From positions 32,542 to 96,541 of the forward strand of contig DATAGZ010000009.1 in assembly GCA_036263455.1 (NCBI GenBank): 64,000 nt of DNA. Reading direction: 5' to 3'. Of the stretch, positions 51,544 to 63,500 are shown piece after piece. The notes under the pieces are model-generated. The model saw only the letters and a list, made by a program, of their open reading frames with translations, had not been told where the DNA came from and did no database searches. Numbering within the stretch: position 1 is the stretch's first letter; every line of letters starts with the position of its first letter. Made by a program: the position numbers and the translations under genes. Origin of the DNA: DATAGZ01 sp036263455. Lineage in GTDB: Bacteria; Pseudomonadota; Alphaproteobacteria; Dongiales; Dongiaceae.

Positions 51544-54500
51544 TTACCACGTAAAGCCGATACCCGAAGTGACGGCGTGGCGGGTCTCTTGGCTGGTGGC
51601 GAGGCCGTTATAGTCCAGATAGAGGCTGGGTTTCATGCCCAGCACGGTCTCGTCGAGATCAAGGGTGAAGCCCGCCCTGAGGGTGCCTTGAGCCCCAGGC
51701 AGATCCTGGCTGGCGAGGTCGAGCGCACTTTCACCTAGCCGCGCGGAGAGACGCTCGCGCGTCCCGCCGATATCAGCGAGATAGCTCACGTCCAGATAGG
51801 GTCGCAAGCCGAACCCCTGACCATGCCAATCGAGCGACAGCGACAGGCCGCCCCCCGCATGGCTCTCCAGGCGGGACCCTTGGGTAACGTTCAGATTGAG
51901 GCTGTCGGCCCCATGCTCCCGCAGGGTCGCTTCGAAATGCTGGGCCAGATCCACGCCGAGATGCGGCGTCAGCGTCACATCAAGCCGCCGGTCCCCCTCC
52001 CGATCGGTATCCTCGAACAGCGCGAAGCTCCGCCCCACTTCCAGGTTGCCCGCCAGGCTCTCCTGGCTGAGCGATCCGTTGGCCTGCCGCTCAAGCGTTC
52101 CGAATGCTACCCGGCGTTGGCTGCGCACATTATCCCGCCCATAGGACAGGGCCCCCTGGACATAAAAGCCCCGGTCGCTGCGGTATTTGCCATAGAGCGC
52201 CGCCGTCAGGCCGTCCAGGTTGCGCGAAATACCATCCTGCGCGCTCGAGCCCTCGCTCTGGCCCATCGCCACGCCGAAGAGCGTGTGGTTCGACAGCGCC
52301 GCCTCGAAGCCTGAAATCGTGCCGCGCTGGGTCGCGCCCAACCCCTCGCTCAGACCATAGCTCTTGCTCCAGCCGCCTGCTTGCACCTCGCCTGGTCCGA
52401 AATCCTGTCCGGAGAGCGCGAGTGCGGTCCCGCGCAGCACGCCCCGACCCCGGCCGGCCGGATCCAGCAGAGACAGGCGCGAGGACAGCAGGTCCTGGAA
52501 CGCCCCTTCCGCCCGCGCCTGGAGGGTGCCCAGGCCCGCATGCGAAGCGCCGCCGATCGAATCGTAGGCCGCCCGCGCTGCCCCCGCATCCAGCGTGTTG
52601 ATCGTCGCTACTACCTGGGACAGGTCGGTGCGCGCCGGGCTTCCACTCCCCCGCGCCAGATAATGCCCCACTCCGCGCTGGAGCCGGTTGCCTCCCACCT
52701 TGACATACGGGCTCGCCTCTTCCGCCGCCGCTGCCGCCGCTTGCGCCGCCGCCGCATTCCCCGCAGCAGCAGCAGCAGCCGCCGCTTCCTCGAGGCGCGT
52801 CACCTCCGCCCCGTTGACCAGCGCGACTTGCGCCGTCACGGTGTTGCCGACCTGCGCCGGCGCGAAGGTCACGAAAGCCGAACCGCTATTGGCGAGCTGG
52901 AAACCGTTATTGACCAGCACGTCGCTCGCGCTCAGCAGGGTATAGCTCTGCCCGACCACGTAGCCTGCCACGCTCGGCCGCAGCGCCAGCGTCCCGTTAT
53001 TGAGCCCGATCACCCGCGCATTCACCCGCCCGTTCGCATTCGGCGTCACATCCACCGCGAGCGTTCCCCCGGCGCCGAGGGTTAAAACACCGATATCCTG
53101 CACCGTCGCACCGATGGCGAGGCTGCCGCCGCTCACATTCACCGCCGCGGTTCTGGATAGCCGGTCACTGGCGCCAAGTACCAAGCTGCCTCCGGTAATA
53201 TCGAGCTGATTGGCCAGCGCCTGGCCGAACAGCGTCACCGTCCCCGCCGTGCTCTTGGTCACCGCGCCCAGACCCAGATTGCCGTAGATCGTACCGTTTT
53301 CGAGTTCGTAATGCGGCGCAACCACCGTGCCGCCCCCGAGGACCAATCCATCCTCGAGTGTGAAGGAACCGACATGGTTGGTGAAGGTCGCCGTCCCGAG
53401 CGAAGCTCCGTTCCGCACCGTCACCGCCGCATTCGCAGCCAGCCGGTCATCGCCCAGCAGGCGCAGCAGACCGCCATCGACATCTACCACCTGCGCCAGG
53501 CTGTGGCCGAACAGCGCCACCGTCCCCGCCGTGCTCTTGGTCAGGGTACCGCGGCCGATATTGCCGTCCACCGTCCCGTCCTGCAAATCGTAGGTCCCTG
53601 CGACCAGTCCGCCCCAGAAACCCGTCAGCCGCCCGCCGTGGCGCAGCGATACGCTCGCGACCGTGTCGTGATAGTTCCCGGTATCCAGCGTCCCTCCGTC
53701 GATCACCAAGGCGCTCCGGTCATCCAACCGTTCCGCAGCACCAAGACGAGTGGTGCCGCCCGTCACGCTGAGATCCGCCTGCAGCGTACCGCCGAGCGTC
53801 CAGGTTCCCGAACCCCGCTTGACAAGGAGTCCGCGACCTATTTGCCCACCGTCGAAACGCGTATTGTTGGCATCGCCGAAGGTCAGGGTATTCGTTCCCA
53901 GATCGAGCGTCGTTTGGGCACGCGTGGAGAGGGATGCAATTGTTTCGCTTCCACCCAGGGCAAGCGTGCCGCCGTTGATTGTCACGGCCGGGTTTTGGCC
54001 CGTAAACCGGCGAGCGGATCCTGTCGCGAGCGTCCCACCATTCACGATGATATTGCGCGAGGCCGTGGTGCCGTTGAGCGTCACCATACCACCCGTGGCG
54101 GATCCATCATTCCCCTTCACCAGATCGCCGGCGCTGGCGAGATCAACATCGATCCGGCCATCCAGGAACGTCTGATTTCCGAGAATGGTCAGTCGCCCAC
54201 CGGTCGTGCGAACGATGCCGCCATTGGTCAGGGTGAGCAGGGAGATCGTTTCATCATACGTGCCGATATCCAGCTGCGAACCAGTGCCGTCGATACCGAC
54301 GACGCTGGAATGGTTGAGCAGATCATTGCCGAGAATCTGGAGAACGCTTCCCGAACTTATGGTGATGTTCTGCGCCCTGCTCCTGTTCTGGAGAATGAGC
54401 CGGCCGCCCGAAACATCGATGTCTCCAACCGTCCTGCCGTAGACAGTCACGGTGCCGGCGCCGGACTTGGAGATGGCCCCGCCGGTCAGGTTAATCTGAT

Positions 54501-57500
54501 CAGCCACCGTTCCGATCGTCCCCTCGCGGAGGTCATAGGTGTCGGCACGAAGCGCTATAAATCGATTGCCGTTGATGGTGCCGGTGCTGATGACGGTGCC
54601 GCCGCCCGCGCTATTACCTAGTGTGAAGTTCCCGATGCCGCCGCTATCCTCGCTGCCGCCCAGAGACAGCGTTGCAATCCCGCCCACCTCGATAGCGGTT
54701 TTATTCGTCGCAGGGGCAACAAAGTGATTGTCTCCATTCGTTTCAACCGTCACCCCATTGGTGATCGTGACGTTCGACACGCCGATCGTGCCATCGAGCG
54801 CGAGGCGACCGCCCGACTGGCCATCGAGGAGGAGATGTTCCCCCGCGTTGGCCTCCAGCACCCGGCCAGCAATCTTTCCCGTATCGCCGGCATGGATATA
54901 GATCCTTTGGGCAAATTCTTCCTCCGCCGTGTCATGGCCCAGATTCGTGAGGACAATGTCATTGTTCTCGGTCACGAGCCTCCTCGTGCCGCCGCCGAGA
55001 TCGAGGGTCGCGCCGCGCGCGATGCGGATATCGCCGGTGCCGGTGGCACCGGTTACCGTCTCCGACAAGGTTCCCGAAAGAATATCCGTCCCGTCCGTAT
55101 AATTTCCGACGGCATTCAATATCACGCTGCCACCGCCAGCCGCGCTGGTATCTTCGATGATCAGCCGGCCGGTCGAACCGGCTAACCCCGGATCGGCGAA
55201 GCTCTCATCGACTACGGATTGATTGAGGGAAACCGAGTGGCCATTGGCATCGATTGCGCCGCCGCCGATCTGGCCATTACCGCCGTCAGCGCCCAGATAA
55301 ATCTCACGGTCTATCGTCAGATTATCCTGGGCCTGTATTGTGGCGAAGTCCGCATTCGACGGATCGGTGAGATCCGCGCTGCTGGAAAGATCGAGCACCG
55401 CACCGGCCGCACCCAGCGCGGCATCGCTCGCGACGCCTACATGGCCTCCGGTGAAAATAATCGTGCCGAATAATTCGCCGCCGCTTGCTCCGAAGATCGT
55501 TCCTCGCCCCGCCTGGGTATTTATGCCGCTAAGCGTCACATTGGAATCGCCAATACCCACATAGCCGCGTCCCCCAATCGCGCCGGAATAGGCTCCGTTC
55601 GTCCGAAAGAACCCGAAGATCGAATCGGCAGAAAGAGAGACCGCATTGCCGGCAAAATCACGCTGTGTATCGAGATCGAGCCCGGAGAGGAATAATCCGC
55701 CACCATTAACCGTCAACCCACCGGTGAGTTGAGCATCGCCACCCACCAGCAGTATGCCCGATCCCTGCTTGGCGAGACCGCCCGTGCCTGTCAGCGCGCC
55801 GGTCAGATTGACGAGATCGAAGCCCTCCACCGCGACCGATTGCGATCGTGTGCCGAGATCGAGATCATTATCCAATTGCAGGGTTTCGCTAATCCTATTA
55901 TCGCCGTCTCCGATCTGCAGGACGCCGCCACGCAATTGAACCTGCCCGCTTCCGAGCGCGGTGACCGCCACCGGGTTACCGTTCTGAGCTTCGACATCGG
56001 TGGCGACCACCGTCCCGCCGGAAATAATCGTCCCGTCGCCATATGTATTCTTGCCGGTGACGATGATCTTGCCCGCGCTGGCATTGGCGTCGCCGTTCAG
56101 TTCATTGCCGCCGACAAGAGAATTGAAGGTCAGGCTACCGCAGGCTGGAAGAGTCCCGCTGCAATCGGCGGCATTGTCCGAGATCGTCCCGCTCAGCGTC
56201 AGGGTAGCGTCCGCGCTCTGCACATCGATACCGCCGCCACGCCGGCCGATCGTCCAGTTGGCATTGCTCGTCACGTCGACGGGGTGGCCAGGCTGGACGA
56301 CATCCCCGGCGGTGGTTTCACCGATCAGGCGACGGTAATCTGCAACCGTGCCGGCACCGGCGCCCAGATCGGTTCCCAGGAATCCCAGTTCATAAGCCCC
56401 GCCGCCATTGGCAGCTGTGTCATTGCCACCGTCATGGGTGAAATCGCTCAGGTTACTCACCCCCAAGCTTCTATTGACCGCAAGCGTGAGGCTAAGGTCG
56501 TTCCCGCTCACATTCTGGGCGAAGACCAGGCTTCTGATCACATTATCATTACTATCCAGAACGCGCAGATTGGCGAAGGGATTATTGACGGCGCCGCCCG
56601 CGCAGCTCGCCGCATCGGTGCAGTTGGCCGCGTTCAGTGCCCCCCAATTCAGAATGTCATAGGAATTGCCGACGGTGTAATTGGTCAGCGTCGCGTCCGA
56701 GAGCAGAAGATTCGCGGTCGCGGTCGCGCCCAAATCCAATGTCCCGTTGACCGTCAGGTGCGAGTTGCTGGCATTGGTCGAGCCGATCACGAAACCGAGA
56801 GTGCCGGTATCGCCGGCGGAGTAATAATTGCCACCGATCGTGACATGCTGCGTCCCGTGGGCGCGATCGCCGATCTGGAGCGCGCTGTTGTTGTCGACAT
56901 CACCCGTGCCCAGGGCTTGCTCCGAAAGGGCAATCAGCGTCCCGCCCTCGATGTCCGTGACGCGCGAATAGGTGTTGGTTCCCGAAAGTACCAGCTTGCC
57001 CGTGCCCGTCTTGGTCAGGGTGGAGGGCGCGTTGAGATTCCGGATGGTTCCGGTGAGCGTACCGGTGTCGTTCGCCGCCACGTCAACCGTGCCGCCGCCG
57101 CTGATGGTCACGTTGTTATCGAGGGTGATATTCTGGGTAATCCCCTGATCGTCCAGTCCCAGGCCGAGCGTACCGCCCAGCAAGACGGAGCCCAGGCCCA
57201 GTGCCCGATCGTTATTGACCCTGAGGGTCCCTTGACCGGAAATGCCTGTGGCCGATGTGAAGGGATTGTTGCGACCCCAGGACGACCCGTAGGTATTCGC
57301 GCCCGAAAGGATCTGCGTCCCGCCCACGATCCCGAGGCGGCCAAAGCCATTACTATCCGAAATGATGCCCGCGAACTCTCCATTGGCATGGCGAATGTCG
57401 AGGACGCCCCCACGGCCGAGCTGGACCTGGCTATCGGCGCCACCCGCTCCGTCCCGGCCGCCGGTCAGCGCGCCGATGGTCTGCAGCGTTCCGTTCAGAT

Positions 57501-60500
57501 CGAAGGTCGCTTCCTGACCGCCCAGGGACGAGCCCGTCACGTCGAGCGTGACGGAAGAGTCGTTACTCGAATTCGCGTCCGCGAAATTATTATCGCCACC
57601 CACGCTCCTTACCGTGCCGTTGGTGATATGGAGTGCGGTCAGGCCGCTCACATTATGGTTGCCGCCGAGCGCAAAGGTCCCGCTACCCCGCTTCTGGAGC
57701 GTGCCGCCGCCCGTGACGGTGCCGTCGAACTCGGTATCTTTGCCATCCCCGAAGGTCAGGCTGCCGCCGCCGAGCGCCAGCGCACCGGTATTTTGCGCCG
57801 ACAGGGCCCCGATGGTCCGGGTCAAGCCGTTGAGATCGAACGTGCCGTTATCGATCGCCACCGCGCCGGTATCCGCCCCCGTCGTGCCCGTGCCGGAGAG
57901 TTGCAACGTCCCGCCCTTGATATTGATCCCGCCGGTAGAGGTTTGCTCCGCCGTCACGAGAAGGGTGCCGCCACCGGATTTCACGAAGGGGCCCGAAGGC
58001 ACGCCGCCTTGATTCGAACTGGAGAGCGTGCGGTCGAGATCGAGGATGTGGTTATTGGCGACCTCGAACCCGCCCGAGGAGAATATCAGCCGCCGGAGGC
58101 CGAGATAGGTGGACAGCGCAACCGCCGGCTGCTCCGTAGCCTGAACGCTTGCGTCGAAATCGATCTGGCCGCCCTGCAGGAGCACATTACTCGTGGGGCC
58201 GCCCAGCGTGCCCTCGCCCTGCAGCGCCAGCACGCCGCCGCGCACCACCGTATCGCCGGTATAGGTGTTCGCATGGGTGAGGATCAGCCGTCCGATCCGG
58301 TCGGTACTGGTATCATCGACAAAAAGGTTTCCGCGCGAACCCGTGAAGGCGGAGTCCGCCTGCTGTTCGTCCGCAATTAGCCCATTGATCGTGACGGTAT
58401 GACCGTTCGTATCGATGGAACCGCCGCCCACGCCGTACTGGTTGCCACCCGGAGCATAGATATAGCCCAGCAGAATGTCGCGATTCACTGTAAGATCGGC
58501 GCCGGCGCGCAGCGTTGCCTCGCGCACGCTTTGATCGGCGAAGTTGGTGGAGAGATCCAACACCGCATCCGCCGCACCCAGCTGGTTGTCATTCGTGACC
58601 GTCACGCGGGCATCGGTCAAAATCGTCGTACCGAATCGCTCGTTCCCCGCGAGGCCGAGGGACGCGGCCGAGGCCCCGAACGTGTTCACACCCGTGAGCG
58701 CGATGTCGGTGTTGCCGGTTGCATAGACGATGCCATTGCCGGAAATATTGCCCCGATAAGTACCGGTGGTATTCGCATCGAAGGCCAGGAAGGACGCATT
58801 GCCCAAGGTGATGTCATTGGCGGCGAACGCTCCGCTGGTGGTTCCAAAATCGAGATTGGTCAGATAGATTCCGCCGCCATCGATGGCCAGACCACCGGTG
58901 AAGGCTTCTTGCCCGTCCAGCCGCAAATACCCGCTGCCGACCTTGGTCAGGCCGGCGCTGCCCGAAATCGTACCGTTCAATTCGCCGAAATCCGCGCCAT
59001 TGACCGCGATCGTTTGCGGCGCGGCGGTGCCGAGATCGATGTCGTTGCTCAGGCGCAGACTCTCCGCCACCGTGCTTCCATCGCCGAGCTGCAGGACGCC
59101 GCCCTGCAGCTGCACGAGACCCGTCCCCAGAGCCGTGCTCGTGGCATAGAGCCCTTGCCGCGCCGCGGCGCTGGTGGCCACAAGCGTCCCGTCATTGATA
59201 GTCGTACCGCCGGTATAGCTGTTGTCGCCCACGAGGACCAGCGTACCCGCGCCGGTCTTGGTCAGGCTTTCCCCGCTGCTGGCGCCGTTATTGATGTCGT
59301 CGATCGTCCCATCGAGCTCGCCCCGGTCGAGGCTGTCCACCAGGAAGCTATGAGTGCCCGTGCCTTGGTCGGTCAGGTGATAGGCGTTGGCCTGCACGAC
59401 ATTGTCCGCCACGGTATCCGTCTGGCCGAGTTGAATCGTCGTGCCCCGGTCGGCGCTGATATCGCCGCTCGAACTCGCCCCGCTGGTTGTAAACGCGATC
59501 CGTCCGGCTTGGAGATCGATTCCGCCGCTAAAGCTATTCTCTCCGCGGAGAACGAGCGCACCCATACCCGTCTTGACCAGCGCGGAAGGCTGGCTGTAAT
59601 CCCTGACGATACCGGCCAGTGCGCCCGTATCGCCGGCCGCCACATCGATCGTATCGCGGGCGCCGTTCAGGAAAACGTTATTGGCAAGCGTGATATTCTG
59701 CGAAGCTCCGCCATCGTCCAGGCCGAGACCGAGTGTCCCGTTGGAAAGAAAAAGCGAGCCGCTTCCCAGCGCACGGTCATTGTTGGCGCGCAGCGTGGCA
59801 CCGAAGACGCCCGTGGTCCATTGCGCGCGATCCGAGGAATCGTACGCCGATCCGTAATCATTGGCGCCGGAGAGAATCTGGGTCCCGCCATCGACTTCGA
59901 TATAACCGAGCCCTTCCGAATCGACGATCGATCCAGCAAACGTCCCGATAGCGTGCTCGATCACCAAAGATCCGTCGCGGCCGAGTTGCACCTGGCTGTT
60001 GTCGCTGTCGGCACCCGTGCCGCTGGTGAGCGATCCGATGAATTGATCGGTGCTGTCGATATCGAAAATCGCATTGTGTCCGACCGAGCCGGTCACGGCA
60101 ATCGCGATGGCCGCGTCATTGGCGGAGGAATTATAGAAGAGGGTTTCATTGCCCGCGAGAAAAGTACCATCGGTAACATTCAGGTGGGCGAGGCCAGTCC
60201 CATCGCCCGCGAAGGTGAAGGTGCCCGTCCCCTGCTTGGTCAGCGTCCCGCCGCTCGTTCCCCGGATGATGCCGGCGAAAGTCGTGCCGGAATTATTTCC
60301 ACCGATGAGGAGCTCCTTGTCGCCCAGGGTGACGCTGGTGCGCGACTCCGCGGTGAGATCGTCGCTGAACTGGAAGCTCTCGAGCGAGCCTATAGTGAGC
60401 GCGGAAGCGGAGATACCCGAAATATCCAGGCTCCCCACATACGAATCGATCGTGCCATTGAGATTAATGTCCTGGTTGCCCAGCGCGACGGCGGCATTGG

Positions 60501-63500
60501 CGCCGATGGTTCCGTTGCCCGTTATCGCCAGGGTGCCGGCGAAGACATCGAACTCGCCGCCGACATCGTTATGGGCGTTGGCGAGCGTCAATTTGCCCAA
60601 GCCGAATTTCCAGATATCGCCCTCGCCGGTGATTGCCTGGTCGAGGGTGGCGTTGTCGCCATTCAGGCTATCCGCGTTCCGCGCGATCCATAGAACCGAG
60701 CCGCCTTCGACCGTGACGGCGCCGGTGCCCAGCGCGGAATGACGGGTGCCGTCGGGGTCATCGGCAAAGACAAAGCCGATGAGGAGGCCGCGATCGGTGA
60801 CGGTCGTGCCGCCCGAATAGGTGTTGAACCCGGTCAGGGCGTTCACCCCGCTTCCGCCCGCCGTCAGAGCGGTAGCCGTGCTCGCATCATGATCGGCAAG
60901 ATTGGCGTTGATGATGCTCGCCAGCGGGTCGTCCGCATCGTTCGTCAAGCTATAGGACGTGCCGCGCAGGGTGCCACCTGCGGAGATATCGCCCGACGTG
61001 ACCGTGACGGCCCCCGCCTGCTGGTCGTGCCCGTTCAGATCGAGGGTGCCTCCGCCCACCGTGATCGCCCCGGTGCTGGCGAACGAACCGCCATTGCCCA
61101 ACCGGAGAATCCCACTGGTGACGGTGGTGCCGCCCGTATAGGTATTGGCGCTGGAGAGGACCAGCGTACCGGTCCCATCCTTAGTCAGGGACCCGCCTAC
61201 TCCGGCGATGACGCCGCCGTATTCGCCGCCATGGACCGTCAGGCCATGGGTGCCGAGATCGATAAGTCCGGTCGTGCCGGTCAACGTGTCAACCGCCTCG
61301 TCCCCGCCGAGCGAGAGCGTTCCATTGACATTGAGGCCGAGGTTGGCATTGGTGAAACGATGATTGCCCGAGGTGGATAGAGTCCCGCAAAGCACATCGA
61401 TATTGCCCGCGCTCGAGGTGCCATTGAGCGCGACATTGCCGCAAGCGCCGGCGCTCTCATCCCCGACCCGCACCGAACCGGCGCCGAGATTGGCGTCCAC
61501 GCTTCCGTTGTTCAGATGATAGGTATTTGCCGTCAGCGTCGCGTTGCCCGTGAGTGTGCCGGCGTTGGTCGCACCTCCCAGGGTCAGCGTGCCGGTACCG
61601 AGATTCTCATTCGCGCCGAGCCGCACGATCGCATCGTGATCCTGGGTGCCGATATTCAAATCAGTGTGTCCGCTGGTGAAGGTCCCACCCGCCGTGTCGA
61701 GGACCAGGGTGCCGCCATTGGCATCGGCCTGGGTCACGCTGGCCTGAGCCGCGGTGACCTCGACCTCGCCTCCGGCGATGCCCGGCGTGGTCGAGCCGTT
61801 GCGGTCGCGGTTTTGGCTGTCGAAATTCTTGGTGAAGGTGGTAAGGCCAGTATCGGCGGTAATGATCCCCGACAAGAGATTGCTGCTCGCGAAGGTCGCG
61901 TGGCCTTGACCGCCATTATTCAGGAGGACGCCGCCATTGCTCAGGGTCAGCGTTCCGAAACGCTGGCTGGTTCCGCCGATATCCAGGGTCGAATGGGCAA
62001 TCCCATTCACCCCATCGACCGTCACGGCCGCCAGCGCGCTGAGCAGGTTATTGCCAGAGGTCAAGTCGAGATAGCCGCCATTGGTGATCGAGACAATGGT
62101 CGCGCCATTTTGGCCGAGCAGCGCGAGCCGACCGCCGGTGACATTGAGGGTCCCGCCATTGCTCTGGCTCGTGCCACTCACGGCAACGATCCCATCGCTG
62201 GTCAGCGTCGCGCCTTCGATATTGGCGGTCACCGTGCCACCATGAAGGACGAACTGGTCCGCATAAAACGTATGTCCCGCCCCGCCGATCATGCCAATGC
62301 TAGTGGCGTTGCCCAGCGTGACCGTATGGACATGGGTGGCAGCATTCCCCTCGTCGCCGCCCAGCGCGAGTATGCCTCCGCCATCGACCGACACAATCGC
62401 GCCCGTGCCGGAAGACCCGACATTGGTGAAGCGATTGGCCGCGCCCGTCGCGAAGGTCCCGCCCGTGACGGCGATCCTGGCCGAATCCGACGTCCCGTTC
62501 AGGATGAACGTGCCCGCCCCCTGCTTGGTCAGCGATCCGCCCCCGATGATGTTGCCGCTGAAGTTCGTGCTGGCAGCATCGCCGAAGGTCAGTGCGCCGT
62601 TATTCAACGACGCATTGCCTCCGCTCGAGGACAAGGCGCCGATGGTGCGGGTCAGGCCGTTGAGGTCGAACGTGCCGCCGGCCAAGGCAAGGCCGCCCGT
62701 ACCGATGGTGCCCGCGTTGGAAAGCCGCAGAATCCCGCTGGAAACGGTCGTGGTTCCCTTATAATTCTGCGCCGCGTTGATATTGACGATTCCGTTACCG
62801 CTCACGGAAAGATTTCCGTTACTTTGCGCACCGCTATTGGTCAGGGTCTGATCGATCTGGATGGTATGGCCCGTAACGGCTTCGAAGCCACCGCCCGCAC
62901 TGGTGAGGTTGAGCGACCGGCCGGCAAGGAAGGTGGAGAGCTGCGTCGTGCGGGTCGCGCCATTCAGATTGGTCGCGTCGATATCGAGGGTGCCACCATT
63001 GAGCGAGATACTGCCCTGCCCGAGGGAACCCGTGACCGTCGTGCCCGATCCGGACAGCGCCAGCACGCCTCCCGACACTACCGTGCTGCCATAGCCATTG
63101 ACGGCGGTCAGGGTCAGCCGCCCATTCCCCACTTTTTCAACTGTTCCTTGCCCGAAATTGAGGCCGCTCGCATTGATGAGCCCGGAAAAATTCGAATCGC
63201 CATTGCCGAAGCCCACCCGCAGACGTCCGCCCGCGCCGACAAGAACCGCGCCATTGCCAGACAGGCTGCCGATGTCCAGATTGACGCCCGCGCCGTTGAG
63301 CGCGCCGAGCAGAACCGTGCCATTTTGGCCGTTGCCGCGCGTCAGGGTGAGGGCGACCGTCGCGTTCTGTCCGCCCAACTGATAATTGCTCATAAGATCG
63401 AGCCGGGCGGCCGTGCTTTGCGCCGGCCCGCCATTGCCGCTGGTCCCTACATTGACGCTGCTGAAATTCAGCGATTGACCGGAAGCGATCCCCAGAATGC